Notes: generated from the sequence alone by a model not told the origin. Shown: positions 1 through 9,260, numbered from the stretch's first letter. The stretch is DNA of 64,000 nucleotides from Lachnospiraceae bacterium (GCA_017542245.1 JAFXXN010000179.1:1-64000); one strand, 5' to 3'. Numbers and translations: made by a program.

Positions 1-1
1 C

Positions 2-112
2 TATAAGGATTACGCAATACCGCAGGAACCTCGCAAGGAAGTCAATGCCATATATGATATTTTCAAGGTTCAAGTGCCTTATAAAATCCCACTTACTACC
101 ATAGAGGTGTAA
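2..112 (+). CDS. C-terminal end of a cut-off upstream gene, function not recognised
   Basis: An open frame enters from the left edge and ends at a TAA at 110-112, giving 36 residues that finish ...VPYKIPLTTIEV. It has no start inside the window. The tail is charged and not membrane-like. It precedes a pyruvyl transferase by about 47 bp on the same strand, so it is probably the previous member of the surface-polysaccharide cluster. I do not recognise the family from this short piece; a glycosyltransferase or sugar-modifying enzyme would fit the context, but that is only inference. Confidence 0.6.
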   Translation, partial: YKDYAIPQEPRKEVNAIYDIFKVQVPYKIPLTTIEV

Positions 113-159
113 GTCGAAAATTTATGCGGAATTATAGCTTAATTATGAGGAATCACGGA

Positions 160-1389
160 ATGAATATTTTAATAACCGGCGCGCAATTTGAAAATAAAGG
201 CGCACAGTCGTTACTGTTTTCACTGATAAGTGAAATAAGAAACAAATATCCTGACAGAAAAATCGTTTTCTATTATGTTCCAGTAGACGATATTACTGCA
301 TATGATGTAAAAAAGTATAGATTTAAGTTTGTATATGATGACTGTTTTGGAAAAGACTGTTCTGATATCTTAAGGATTGTTCACAGGACAATTAAAGGTA
401 TGAAAAGAATCCTACAGTTAAGAAAAAAGATCAGGAAAAAAGAAATTCTAAGATTATCAAAATGCTGGGGCAGGATGGATCTGCATTTGGATATAAGCGG
501 ATACAGTTTGTCTTCAAAATGGCCGGCAGAGATAAATAACAGGCTGTTAAGATATATTAACGGATCTGCATCGAGAAATGTTCCTGTCATACTTATGCCT
601 CAATCATTCGGCCCGTTTGATTTTATAACATCTAAAGATTCATGGAATAAGAGGATCAGACAGTCGTTAAGAAGGGCAGATGTAATATGTGCCAGAGAAA
701 AAGACGGAAAGGAAATGCTTTCAGATATATACGGGATAAGAAAAAATGTATTTGTATATCCTGATTTGGTACTTTCTTCAGGTGAAGTAAAACCTAAAAA
801 TATATTTAAGAAACATTATGACAAAAAAGAAATCGTATTAGATACGATAAATAATGTCGGAATAATACCTAACCATCAGCTTTTGACAGAAAATGATGAG
901 GAAAAGATACTTGAAATGTATCGGAATATCATTATATATTTGCTGGATAAAGGAAAGAACGTATATGTTTTCAGACATTCGAATGATCTTGAAATGTGTG
1001 AAAAGATATGCAAAAAAACTAATGATCAGCGTGTAAAACTTATAAGTGATGATTTTGATTGTCTTGAGTTTTCTGCATTTGTAAAACAGTTTGATTATGT
1101 TATTGCTTCAAGATTTCATTCAATAGTTCATTCTTTCAAGAATTCTGTTCCTGCAATAATAATAGGATGGTCTGTAAAGTATAATGAACTTGCCGATCTT
1201 TTCGGACAGCAGAAATATGTTCTTGACATAGATGATGGGATGATAGAGGATACTCTTATAAAAGCTGTTGATAATATGGATGAATATTATTGTTTTGAAA
1301 AAAAGAAAATTAAAGAAGCTCTGAACAGTATTAATTCAAAATCCTGTTATGAGAAAGTCTGGAAAATTATTGATAATATCCCGGAGTGA
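160..1389 (+). CDS. Polysaccharide pyruvyl transferase family protein
   Basis: About 409 residues. It starts MNILITGAQFENKGAQSL, the opening typical of polysaccharide pyruvyl transferases, which add pyruvate ketals (or act as related transferases) on exopolysaccharide sugars in the cytoplasm. The C-terminal half carries the family signature RFHSIVHSF followed by PAIIIGWSVKYNEL, which forms the glycosyltransferase-B-like donor site. I chose ATG160 because GAGG lies 9 nt upstream; an in-frame ATG at 124 would add a 12-residue tail lacking a good ribosome binding site. It is followed 3 bp later by a flippase gene, so the two are almost certainly co-transcribed. The acceptor sugar cannot be read from sequence. 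Some family members in clostridial clusters have unknown chemistry, so the pyruvyl activity is inferred from family only. Confidence 0.85.
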   Translation: MNILITGAQFENKGAQSLLFSLISEIRNKYPDRKIVFYYVPVDDITAYDVKKYRFKFVYDDCFGKDCSDILRIVHRTIKGMKRILQLRKKIRKKEILRLSKCWGRMDLHLDISGYSLSSKWPAEINNRLLRYINGSASRNVPVILMPQSFGPFDFITSKDSWNKRIRQSLRRADVICAREKDGKEMLSDIYGIRKNVFVYPDLVLSSGEVKPKNIFKKHYDKKEIVLDTINNVGIIPNHQLLTENDEEKILEMYRNIIIYLLDKGKNVYVFRHSNDLEMCEKICKKTNDQRVKLISDDFDCLEFSAFVKQFDYVIASRFHSIVHSFKNSVPAIIIGWSVKYNELADLFGQQKYVLDIDDGMIEDTLIKAVDNMDEYYCFEKKKIKEALNSINSKSCYEKVWKIIDNIPE

Positions 1390-1392
1390 TCA

Positions 1393-2913
1393 ATGAAACT
1401 TAACAGAACGCAAAGTGCAGCAAGAAATATAATCGTCGGTTCCATTCAGAAGATAGCCGCAATACTGCTACCCTTTGTGGTACGAACAGTTATGCTGCAT
1501 TATATGGGAACAGAATATGTCGGATTGGACAGCCTATTTACTTCCATACTGAGTTTCTTAAGTATAGCTGAACTTGGTGTTGGAAATGCTTTGATATACA
1601 GTATGTATAAACCGATTGCAATGGAGAATTCCGATGAAATCTGCGCCCTGCTGAATCTTTATAAGAAATTATACAGGATAATAGGCTTAATAGTTCTCGG
1701 CGTAGGATTATCGCTGATTCCTTTTTTAAAGTATCTTGTCAAAGGAGATTGTCCTGATGATGTAAATTTCTATATTTTATATCTTGTATATCTTTTAAAT
1801 TCAGCATTAAGTTACATATTTATGGCATACATGCAGTCTCTTCTTATGGCACACCAGCGGAATGACATGATAAGCAGGTGTATGTTATTCGCTCAGGCTT
1901 CGATGTATATATTGCAGGTAGGGGTTCTTATATTCTTCAGAAATTACTATTTATATATTATACTGCTGCCGGTATGTACAATCGCAATAAATCTGAGTAC
2001 TACTCTTTTAGCTAAAAAAGCATATCCGCAGTACTTCTGCAAAGGCAAGGTATCAAAAGAAGTTGAGCAGTCTATAAAAAAGAAGATAGCGGCTTTATTT
2101 GGTTCTAAGATAAGTTCGGTAATATTGCATGCATCGGATAATATTATAATCTCCATATTCTTAGGCCTAACTATAGTTACGCAGTACGGAAATTATTATT
2201 ATGTTATGAATGCCGTTATCGGACTGACAACGGTATTATATTCGGCATTCGTAGCCGGTGTCGGGAACAGTCTTGAAACGGAGAGCTTGGAAAAGAATTT
2301 AAATGACTTTAAGATGCTTTCATTCTTGAATTACTGGATTACCATGTTTTGCGCATGCAGTCTTCTTTGTCTGTATCAGCCATTCATAGAAGTTTGGGCA
2401 GGAGAAGATCTGCTGTTTCCGTTTCATATAGTGATACTTTTTGCAATATATTTTTATATCTATCAGTCATACAGAATTGTTCTGACATATAAAGATGCAG
2501 CAGGAATATGGTGGGAAGACAGATTTCGCCCGTATGTTATCATGATAGTAAATGTTATAGGAAATGTTATTCTTATACAGATCATAGATGTTACCGGTGT
2601 TGTACTTTCTACAATAATAAGCCTTATTATTTCAGTACCGTGGGCAACATATACGGTTTATAAGTATATATTTAAAACGGATATGAAACAGTATTCATTT
2701 AATATGTTAATTCATATATTTGTGGCTGCATTATGCTGTGCGTTATCATATCTGATATGCTCATATATTCCGTTTGCCGGATATACCGCCTTATTTGTCA
2801 GACTTCCGGTATGTATAATAGTACCTAATGTTTTATACTTTTTTATCTTCAGAAAATCTTTAGAATTCAGAAAATGTAAAAATCTGATTCTTTCTATCCT
2901 TCATCGCAAATAA
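1393..2913 (+). CDS. Wzx-type polysaccharide flippase / exporter
   Basis: 506 residues, strongly hydrophobic throughout, with 12 to 14 predicted membrane helices. The N-terminus has the RTQSAARNIIVGSIQK and FVVRTVMLHYMGTEYVGLDSL pattern seen in oligosaccharide flippases of the MVF/MOP superfamily (polysaccharide biosynthesis protein family). Such proteins move lipid-linked repeat units across the cytoplasmic membrane for assembly outside. GGAGTG lies just upstream, overlapping the end of the preceding gene, which supports the ATG at 1393. Its place between the pyruvyl transferase and sugar-nucleotide genes fits a Wzx role for this cluster's glycan. Substrate is not inferable. No polymerase (Wzy) gene is visible in the window; it may lie upstream. 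Confidence 0.9.
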   Translation: MKLNRTQSAARNIIVGSIQKIAAILLPFVVRTVMLHYMGTEYVGLDSLFTSILSFLSIAELGVGNALIYSMYKPIAMENSDEICALLNLYKKLYRIIGLIVLGVGLSLIPFLKYLVKGDCPDDVNFYILYLVYLLNSALSYIFMAYMQSLLMAHQRNDMISRCMLFAQASMYILQVGVLIFFRNYYLYIILLPVCTIAINLSTTLLAKKAYPQYFCKGKVSKEVEQSIKKKIAALFGSKISSVILHASDNIIISIFLGLTIVTQYGNYYYVMNAVIGLTTVLYSAFVAGVGNSLETESLEKNLNDFKMLSFLNYWITMFCACSLLCLYQPFIEVWAGEDLLFPFHIVILFAIYFYIYQSYRIVLTYKDAAGIWWEDRFRPYVIMIVNVIGNVILIQIIDVTGVVLSTIISLIISVPWATYTVYKYIFKTDMKQYSFNMLIHIFVAALCCALSYLICSYIPFAGYTALFVRLPVCIIVPNVLYFFIFRKSLEFRKCKNLILSILHRK

Positions 2914-2952
2914 AAGAATCATAAAAATATAATTATAGATTGGAGAGTTTTT

Positions 2953-3909
2953 ATGGATTTAAAAACTATTTCGGGCAAAGTTAAAAACAGAACACATACT
3001 ATTCAGCATGAATATCTGAAAAGATATAAAAAACATACTTTTAATGGTGTAAAATGTTCAGATATTTCACAGTATGAAGCTGTTATAACAAGACTATACC
3101 ATACGATAGAAAAGGGACTGTCGTATGAAAATTACAGAGCGGGATTCGGAAGAAATAATATAGAGACTCTGATAAAGGCTATAAAGAATTATCTTAATGA
3201 TTTTAATGATGTTAACAGATATTTTTATCGTACCGCAATATCTGTTTTAAAACGTTATGTTGAGAAAAATTTTCAGTACGGATTAAAGGATGATGTCTTA
3301 AAAAAAGTTATAGACAGATTTCCCGGGAATGCAAACGATGATGGCGGCGAGATGACTTTTGTACCTAAAACAAAAGAAGAACTTGAAAAGATGAATTTTA
3401 GGGAATTAATGGAAGACAGACACAGCATCAGACACTTTTCGGATAAACCGGTTAAAACAGAAAAGATTGTTGAAGCAATCAAAATTGCCCAGCATACTCC
3501 TTCGGCATGTAACAGGCAAGGCTGGAAAGCAAGGATTATTGCAAACAAAAGTGTAATAAAAAATGTTTTGGCAAATCAGAACGGAAACTCCGGATTCGGA
3601 CAGGAAATAGACAAACTTATCGTGGTAACTTCAGATCTTTCATATTTTAATCATGACAGAGAAGTATTTCAGGCTTTTATCGATGGCGGAATGTATGCCG
3701 AAAGCATTCTGAATGCACTTCATTACAGTCATATCGGGAGTGTTCCGTTAAGCGCTTCCCTTTCTTGTGCACAGGAGAGCAATGTAAGAAAAATACTTAA
3801 GATGAAAGACAGTGAGATATTAATACTGTTTATCGGTGCAGGGAACTATCCTGATGTATGTATTACAACGAAATCCGTAAGACATGAACCCAGAGTAGAA
3901 GTAATTTAG
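2953..3909 (+). CDS. Nitroreductase-family protein with N-terminal extension
   Basis: 318 residues. The C-terminal two thirds is a nitroreductase fold: EDRHSIRHFSDKPV (about residues 155-168) is the usual FMN-phosphate-binding start, followed by HTPSACNRQGWKARI and a C-terminal IGAGNYPD segment. The first 140 or so residues are an extra, mostly helical and basic domain absent from ordinary 170-220 residue nitroreductases. Members with this architecture are found inside capsule or exopolysaccharide clusters, beside pyruvyl transferases and flippases, as here, but their substrate is not established. It could act as an FMN-dependent oxidoreductase on a sugar or on a polysaccharide-linked cofactor. 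GGAGAG lies 7 nt before ATG2953. Family assignment is firm; role in the glycan pathway is inference from context. Confidence 0.85.
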   Translation: MDLKTISGKVKNRTHTIQHEYLKRYKKHTFNGVKCSDISQYEAVITRLYHTIEKGLSYENYRAGFGRNNIETLIKAIKNYLNDFNDVNRYFYRTAISVLKRYVEKNFQYGLKDDVLKKVIDRFPGNANDDGGEMTFVPKTKEELEKMNFRELMEDRHSIRHFSDKPVKTEKIVEAIKIAQHTPSACNRQGWKARIIANKSVIKNVLANQNGNSGFGQEIDKLIVVTSDLSYFNHDREVFQAFIDGGMYAESILNALHYSHIGSVPLSASLSCAQESNVRKILKMKDSEILILFIGAGNYPDVCITTKSVRHEPRVEVI

Positions 3910-3922
3910 GGAGATAGTGAAA

Positions 3923-4990
3923 ATGAATTCAATAAGTGAAGCATTTATAGGAAAAACATTGGTAATAACCGGCGGTACCGGTTCATTCGGCTCAACTGTT
4001 TTAAAGCATTTTCTGACTACTGATATAGGAGAGATACGAATTATCAGCAGGGATGAGAAGAAACAGGACACCATGAGGCATAATCTTCAGGCTCTTTATC
4101 CCGAATATGCATCGAAAGTAAAGTTTTATATAGGCGATGTCCGTAATATAGATTCTGTCAGGGATGTAATGTATGGTGCAAATTATGTTTTTCATGCTGC
4201 AGCTCTGAAAGAAGTGCCTTCCTGTGAGTTCTTTCCCATGGAAGCTGTGAGAACAAATATTATCGGGACGGATAATGTTATTACTGCAGCAGTTGAGAAT
4301 CATGTGGAAAGAGTAGTATTCCTTTCTACGGATAAGGCAGCATATCCTATAAATTCAATGGGAATGACAAAGGCAGTCGGGGAAAAGATAGTTGCCGCCA
4401 GGGCACAGAAAGCTTTTGAACGTGGTGGGACTGTTCTTTCATGTACAAGATACGGAAATGTAATGTGCAGCCGTGGCAGTGTAATACCGCTGTTTATCGA
4501 TCAGATTAAAAGAAAGGCTCCCATAACGATAACAGATCCCAATATGACAAGATTCCTTATGAATCTTGATGAAGCGGTGGATCTCGTGGCGTTTGCATTT
4601 GAACATGCTGAACCCGGCGACTTGTTTATTCAGAAAGCGGATGCGTCAACTATAGGAGATCTTGCGGACGGCGTTATGAAAGTGTTCGGGACCACTGAGA
4701 AAAAGATCATAGGGACCAGACATGGAGAGAAGCTTTACGAGACATTAATGACCAGAGAAGAAAGACTCAGAAGTACTGACATGGGACATTATTTCCGTAT
4801 ATCTCCGGACGGAAGAAGCCTTAATTATGATAAGTTCTATGTTGAAGGAGCTGTTTTGACGGAGGGTGAAGAGGCATATACAAGTCATAATACAACAAGG
4901 CTTGATGTTGATGGTGTTGTGGCAAAGATTCTTACTACGGATTATGTAAAAGAAGAACTTGAAAACCGTCCGCATCCCGTAGATGCTTAA
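3923..4990 (+). CDS. capE: UDP-N-acetylglucosamine 4,6-dehydratase/5-epimerase, CapE/FnlA type
   Basis: 355 residues of the extended short-chain dehydrogenase family. Residues 10-25 hold the Rossmann motif GGTGSFGSTVLKHF, and STDKAAYPINSMGMTKAVGEK is the active-site region; as in the CapE group, a methionine appears where most family members have the catalytic tyrosine of YxxxK. CapE starts UDP-L-FucNAc synthesis by 4,6-dehydration and epimerisation of UDP-GlcNAc. The next two genes are CapF-like and CapG-like, making the complete three-enzyme route. I prefer ATG3923, 9 nt behind AGGGAG at 3908-3913; a GTG at 3917 is too close to that site. A broader label (CapD-like polysaccharide dehydratase) is possible, but the neighbours argue for CapE. 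Confidence 0.88.
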   Translation: MNSISEAFIGKTLVITGGTGSFGSTVLKHFLTTDIGEIRIISRDEKKQDTMRHNLQALYPEYASKVKFYIGDVRNIDSVRDVMYGANYVFHAAALKEVPSCEFFPMEAVRTNIIGTDNVITAAVENHVERVVFLSTDKAAYPINSMGMTKAVGEKIVAARAQKAFERGGTVLSCTRYGNVMCSRGSVIPLFIDQIKRKAPITITDPNMTRFLMNLDEAVDLVAFAFEHAEPGDLFIQKADASTIGDLADGVMKVFGTTEKKIIGTRHGEKLYETLMTREERLRSTDMGHYFRISPDGRSLNYDKFYVEGAVLTEGEEAYTSHNTTRLDVDGVVAKILTTDYVKEELENRPHPVDA

Positions 4991-5011
4991 AAGCTATTAT
5001 TTAGATTATAT

Positions 5012-5047
5012 GGAGGATATCATGCAGTAGCATGATGATAAACAATG
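5012..5047 (+). promoter_or_regulatory. Shine-Dalgarno separated from capF start by a hairpin
   Basis: GGAGG at 5012-5016 is 28 nt from the capF ATG at 5045, too far for normal initiation. The bases between fold into a perfect 7-bp hairpin, ATCATGC (5019-5025), loop AGTA, GCATGAT (5030-5036). If folded, the Shine-Dalgarno and start would be left 10 nt apart. If unfolded, the same GGAGG would serve a two-codon frame (ATG CAG TAG, 5022-5030). This suggests structure-dependent initiation, but only by inspection. Confidence 0.5.
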
Positions 5048-6277
5048 AATATTCTTATAACGGGAAGCGCCGGATTTCTGGGGAAAAATATTGTTCAGTA
5101 TCTTCAGACTATAGCTGACGGGAGAAACAAAACAAGAACAGGGCTTAAAATTGATGAAATTTATGAGTTTGATTTAGAAAATACTCCCGATGAACTGGAT
5201 GAATATTGCAGTAAAGCTGATTTTGTTTTAAATCTTGCAGGAGTTAACAGACCCAAGGATCCGGAAGAATTTAAAAAGGGAAACTTTGGGTTTGCCTCCG
5301 AACTTCTTGAAAACCTTAAAAAGCATAATAACAAATGTCCGGTAATGTTGTCATCTTCTCTTCAGGCCACACTTAAGGGAAGATTTACAGGGTCGGAATA
5401 CGGAAAAAGTAAGCTTGCAGGCGAAGAATTGTTTTTTGCTTATGAGAAAGAAACAGGTATCCCGGTATATGTTTACAGGTTTCCGAATCTTGTAGGCACA
5501 GGTGTGAGACCAAACTATAATTCCGCAGTCGGAACCTTCTGTTATAACTATGCACACGATCTTCCCATCACGGTCAATGATCCGTCTGTGGAACTGGAAC
5601 TTTTATTTGCTTCAGATGTTATCAGTGAATTGCTTGACTGTATGGAAGGACATCCTCACAGGTGTGTATATCCGGAGACAGGTACTGTGACAGACGGAGT
5701 TTTATATGACGGAATGACCCCCTGCCCTGATACTAAAGGAAGGTATTGTTATTGTCCTGTAACTTATAAGGCTACTTTGGGCGAGATAGTTTCTATGCTT
5801 GATAAGTTTAGGGAACATGCGGATACACTTATGACACCCGATTTTACTCCGGGTTGTTTTGAAAAGAAATTATATTCTATGTATCTTTCATATCTTCCGA
5901 AAGAAAAAACTGTTTTTGATCTTAAAATGAATGTTGATGACAGAGGATCTTTTACTGAACTGGTACATACTCCCGGTTCCGGACAGGTATCCGTAAACGT
6001 CTGCCGTCCGGGGATTACCCGGGGTATGCACTGGCATGTAACCAAGACAGAGGAGTTTATAGTTGTAAGCGGCAAAGCAAGGATAAGGGAACGCAGGATC
6101 GGGACGGATGAGATTGAGGAATATTTTGTTGACGGCAGTCATATACAGAGTGTAATAATGAAACCCGGTTTTACACATGAGATAACAAATATCGGAGATA
6201 CGGACCTTGTTACGGTTATGACATGTAATGAGATTTTTGATCAGAACAACCCTGACACATTTTTTGAAAAGATTTAA
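5045..6277 (+). CDS. capF: CapF-like bifunctional UDP-sugar epimerase/reductase
   Basis: 410 residues in two domains. Residues 1 to about 280 form a short-chain dehydrogenase domain (GSAGFLGKNIVQYL at the NAD(P) site; YGKSKLAGEELFF as the YxxxK region). Residues 300-410 form a cupin: GITRGMHWHVTKTEEFIVVSG supplies metal ligands and KPGFTHEITNIGD the second half. This two-domain order is that of CapF, where the cupin epimerises C3 and the dehydrogenase domain reduces the 4-keto sugar to UDP-N-acetyl-L-talosamine, later made into UDP-L-FucNAc by CapG. At 410 residues it is somewhat longer than the usual ~370. The gene lies between CapE-like and CapG-like genes. Its translation start is unusual: the only good ribosome binding site is separated from the ATG by a hairpin (see that entry). 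Confidence 0.88.
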   Translation: MNILITGSAGFLGKNIVQYLQTIADGRNKTRTGLKIDEIYEFDLENTPDELDEYCSKADFVLNLAGVNRPKDPEEFKKGNFGFASELLENLKKHNNKCPVMLSSSLQATLKGRFTGSEYGKSKLAGEELFFAYEKETGIPVYVYRFPNLVGTGVRPNYNSAVGTFCYNYAHDLPITVNDPSVELELLFASDVISELLDCMEGHPHRCVYPETGTVTDGVLYDGMTPCPDTKGRYCYCPVTYKATLGEIVSMLDKFREHADTLMTPDFTPGCFEKKLYSMYLSYLPKEKTVFDLKMNVDDRGSFTELVHTPGSGQVSVNVCRPGITRGMHWHVTKTEEFIVVSGKARIRERRIGTDEIEEYFVDGSHIQSVIMKPGFTHEITNIGDTDLVTVMTCNEIFDQNNPDTFFEKI

Positions 6278-6322
6278 GGTCAGAGGCTGTTAAAATATAT
6301 TGAGTTTGATTTAGGAGACATT

Positions 6323-7507
6323 ATGAATTATCCGGAGTGGAAAAATAACGGCAAGATAAAACTTGCGATCATTGTGGGAACAAGGCCTGAAATAATCAGA
6401 CTGGCAGCGGTAATAAATAAATGCAGGGTATATTTTGATACTATTCTTGTACATACCGGCCAAAATTATGACTATAATCTGAACGGCGTGTTTTTTAAAG
6501 ATCTGCGTTTGGCGGATCCGGAAGTTTATCTTGACGCTGTGGGTTCAAATCTTGGTGAAACAATGGGAAACATTATCTCAAGATCTTATGATTTTTTTGA
6601 CAGTTCAAGGCCGGATGCGGTTTTGGTACTTGGAGATACAAACAGCTGTCTTTCGGTAATCGGAGCAAAAAGGCTTCATATACCAATCTTTCATATGGAG
6701 GCAGGAAACCGTTGTAAGGATGAATGCCTTCCGGAGGAGACAAACAGGAGAATAGTAGATATTATTTCTGATGTCAATCTGGCTTACAGTGAGCATGCAA
6801 GAAGATATCTTGCAGATTGCGGTTTGCCAAAGGAAAGAACTTATGTGACCGGAAGCCCTATGGCAGAAGTTTTAAAGAATAATCTTGAAGCAATCAAGAT
6901 GTCTGATGTTCATGATAGGCTTGGCCTAAAGAAGGGAAAATATATTCTTCTTTCAGCACATCGTGAGGAGAATATTGATACAGAGAAGAATTTTGCCGCT
7001 CTTTTTACTGCGATTAATAAGATGGCAGAAAAATATGATATGCCTGTTCTTTATTCCTGTCATCCGCGTTCTAAAAAACGTTTGGAACAGATGGAGAAAG
7101 ATAAGGGATTCGTGCTTGACAGGCGTGTTATCAGGCATGAACCGCTGGGATTCCATGATTATAATTGTCTGCAGATGAATGCCTTCTGTGTTGTAAGCGA
7201 TTCGGGAACTCTGCCGGAGGAATCTTCGTTTTATATAAGTATTGGACATCCGATTCCTGCAGTATGCATACGTACATCAACCGAACGTCCGGAAGCACTG
7301 GATAAGGGCTGCTTCATTTTATCGGGGATTGATACTAAAGGTCTCCTTCAAAGTGTGGATCTTGCAGTTGAAATGGTTAAGAATCAGGATAACGGAATCC
7401 CTGTTCCTGATTATACGGATACAAATGTAAGCGAAAAAGTTGTTAGGATAATACAGTCATATGTAGGTGTTGTAAACAAGATGGTATGGCGTAAAGATAA
7501 TATTTGA
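6323..7507 (+). CDS. capG: UDP-N-acetylglucosamine 2-epimerase family, CapG-like
   Basis: 394 residues. The family hallmarks are all visible: VGTRPEIIRLAAVI at the N-terminus, LVHTGQNYDYN, LVLGDTNSCL, HMEAGNRCKDECLPEETNR and a C-terminal VVSDSGTLPEESSFY motif for UDP binding. Non-hydrolysing 2-epimerases invert C2 of UDP-N-acetylhexosamines. After CapE and CapF, this enzyme is expected to convert UDP-N-acetyl-L-talosamine to UDP-L-FucNAc (CapG/FnlC/WbjD role), rather than making UDP-ManNAc. GGAGA lies 6 nt upstream of ATG6323. The family is certain; the exact substrate follows from the gene order. Confidence 0.88.
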   Translation: MNYPEWKNNGKIKLAIIVGTRPEIIRLAAVINKCRVYFDTILVHTGQNYDYNLNGVFFKDLRLADPEVYLDAVGSNLGETMGNIISRSYDFFDSSRPDAVLVLGDTNSCLSVIGAKRLHIPIFHMEAGNRCKDECLPEETNRRIVDIISDVNLAYSEHARRYLADCGLPKERTYVTGSPMAEVLKNNLEAIKMSDVHDRLGLKKGKYILLSAHREENIDTEKNFAALFTAINKMAEKYDMPVLYSCHPRSKKRLEQMEKDKGFVLDRRVIRHEPLGFHDYNCLQMNAFCVVSDSGTLPEESSFYISIGHPIPAVCIRTSTERPEALDKGCFILSGIDTKGLLQSVDLAVEMVKNQDNGIPVPDYTDTNVSEKVVRIIQSYVGVVNKMVWRKDNI

Positions 7508-7529
7508 TTTATTATATTGGAGATATATT

Positions 7530-8450
7530 ATGAAATTATTTGTAACAGGTGTTTGCGGCCAGTTGGGTCATGACGTTGTAAATGAGGCCGTAAGAAGAGG
7601 ACATGAAGTTGTTGGATCTGATATCATGCCGAAGTATTCCGGAGTTATGGACGGAAGCGCAGTAACTTCATCGCCTTATGTTAAACTGGATATTACAGAC
7701 CGTGATATGGTTTTTGAGTCGTTTGAAAAGATAAGGCCTGATTTTGTTATCCATCCTGCTGCCTGGACAGCTGTTGATGCTGCAGAGGACGAAGAAAACA
7801 GGGAGAAAGTAGATCGCATAAATCATCTTGGCACATATTATCTGGCTGAGGCCGCAAAATATGTGGATGCAGCAATGCTTTATATCAGTACGGATTATGT
7901 TTTTGACGGCAAAGGCGAGACTCCATGGAAACCTGATGACACAAATTACGCTCCGTTAAACGTATACGGAAAAAGTAAGCTTGACGGTGAGCTTGCGGTA
8001 TCTTCAACTCTCGAAAAGTATTTTATCGTTAGGATTGCATGGGCCTTCGGACTTAATGGAAATAATTTTATAAGAACGATGATAAATGTTGGGAAGACAC
8101 ATGATTCTGTTCGTGTGGTAAGTGATCAGATAGGTACACCGACTTATACTGTTGATCTAGCCAGACTGTTAGTAGATATGTCTGAGAGTGACAGATACGG
8201 TTATTATCATGCTACCAATGAAGGCGGATATATAAGCTGGTATGATTTCTGTTGTGAAATATACAGACAATATGGGCTGGATACCAAAGTATATCCTGTA
8301 ACTACCCAGGAATACGGATTAAGTAAGGCAGCTCGTCCATTTAACTCACGTCTTGATAAGAGTAAGCTTATTGAAAATGGATTTAAACCTTTACCGACAT
8401 GGCAGGATGCTTTGAGAAGATATTTGGACGAACTTAAGAAAAGTCTGTGA
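7530..8450 (+). CDS. dTDP-4-dehydrorhamnose reductase-like (RmlD family) SDR
   Basis: 306 residues of the RmlD family: GVCGQLGHDVVNEAVRRGHEVVG at the dinucleotide site, HPAAWTAVDAAEDE, STDYVFDGKGETPW and VYGKSKLDGELAV containing the YxxxK catalytic pair. The family reduces 4-keto sugar nucleotides, typically the last step of dTDP-L-rhamnose synthesis. rmlA, rmlB and rmlC are not in the window, so the gene may complete a rhamnose pathway encoded elsewhere or act on the amino-sugar made by capEFG (reductases of this family also occur in UDP-L-quinovosamine routes). GGAGA precedes ATG7530 by 8 nt. It ends the + strand polysaccharide cluster; the next gene has its own promoter. Confidence 0.82.
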   Translation: MKLFVTGVCGQLGHDVVNEAVRRGHEVVGSDIMPKYSGVMDGSAVTSSPYVKLDITDRDMVFESFEKIRPDFVIHPAAWTAVDAAEDEENREKVDRINHLGTYYLAEAAKYVDAAMLYISTDYVFDGKGETPWKPDDTNYAPLNVYGKSKLDGELAVSSTLEKYFIVRIAWAFGLNGNNFIRTMINVGKTHDSVRVVSDQIGTPTYTVDLARLLVDMSESDRYGYYHATNEGGYISWYDFCCEIYRQYGLDTKVYPVTTQEYGLSKAARPFNSRLDKSKLIENGFKPLPTWQDALRRYLDELKKSL

Positions 8451-8456
8451 ATTCCC

Positions 8457-8485
8457 TTGATTTATAAAATAGCTTTGCATATAAT
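8457..8485 (+). promoter_or_regulatory. Sigma-A promoter for the cyclophilin lipoprotein operon
   Basis: TTGATT (8457-8462), a 17-bp spacer and a perfect TATAAT (8480-8485) lie directly after the rmlD-like stop. The expected transcript start near 8492 leaves a leader of about 58 nt before ATG8550. This marks the boundary between the polysaccharide cluster and the signalling genes. Confidence 0.7.
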
Positions 8486-8549
8486 GATAATAAAGTCATT
8501 ACTTTGTTTTAACCAGAAAAAAAGATATTAACGAAAACCTGGAGTATAC

Positions 8550-9260
8550 ATGTTGAAAAAAAGAAAGACAGCCTTAAATTTTTTTTTAGCGGTTATCCTG
8601 GCATCAGTGTTACTTTCCGGCTGTTCCGAAGACAGTAGTGAAATCCCGCTGCAGTTTAGGACAGATACTGCTTTCAAATTGGCTAGGATAAATATTAAAG
8701 ACTATGGTTCGATAGTGTTCAGACTGTATACGGATGAAGAACCTGAGTTATGTGCAAAATTTGCAGAAATTTGCAGGTCGGGTTATTTTGACGGTAAATC
8801 ATTTTTCTATATGGTAGAAGATTATCTGCTTATGGGAGGCGAGGCCCCGGAAGACGAAAACGGTAATAAAAGAGAAGAACAGAACGTTACTGCAAGAGCC
8901 TCTAAGAATCTTCATCCTTACCGCGGTTCTCTGTGTGCATCATATACAAATGGAAAGAATGTTGATCTTTCTTCATTTTATATCATAGGAATGGATACGG
9001 AAAGACTTGCTGATATAGAGGAACTTATAGAGATTAAAGGATATACTTTTTCAGATTATATAAAGTTTGGATATAAAACCGAACTGACTCGTGATGAACT
9101 TGAAACTTACAGAGAATACGGAGGGGCTCCGTGGCTTGACGGACATACAGCTGTTTTCGGTCAGGCATATGATGGACTTGATGTTCTTGATGCTGTGATA
9201 GCAGCACATTCAGAAGATGAAAGTGTACAGATTATAATAGACGGAATAGAAACAAATTAG
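8550..9260 (+). CDS. Cyclophilin-type peptidyl-prolyl isomerase lipoprotein
   Basis: 236 residues. The first 25 residues are a lipoprotein signal peptide ending LLSGC, so Cys25 would be lipidated and the protein held on the outer face of the membrane. The rest resembles cyclophilin-type isomerases: IKDYGSIVFRLYTDEEPELCAKFAEICRSGYFDG is the standard start of the fold, followed by YMVEDYLLMGGEAPE and a late AVFGQAYDGLDVLDAVI that matches the usual VFGKVVEGMDVVDKI. The canonical FHRVI arginine stretch reads FFYMVEDYLL here, so catalysis may be weakened; a binding or folding-helper role outside the membrane is possible. It is first behind a good promoter and 40 bp before a membrane coiled-coil gene. 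Confidence 0.82.
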   Translation: MLKKRKTALNFFLAVILASVLLSGCSEDSSEIPLQFRTDTAFKLARINIKDYGSIVFRLYTDEEPELCAKFAEICRSGYFDGKSFFYMVEDYLLMGGEAPEDENGNKREEQNVTARASKNLHPYRGSLCASYTNGKNVDLSSFYIIGMDTERLADIEELIEIKGYTFSDYIKFGYKTELTRDELETYREYGGAPWLDGHTAVFGQAYDGLDVLDAVIAAHSEDESVQIIIDGIETN

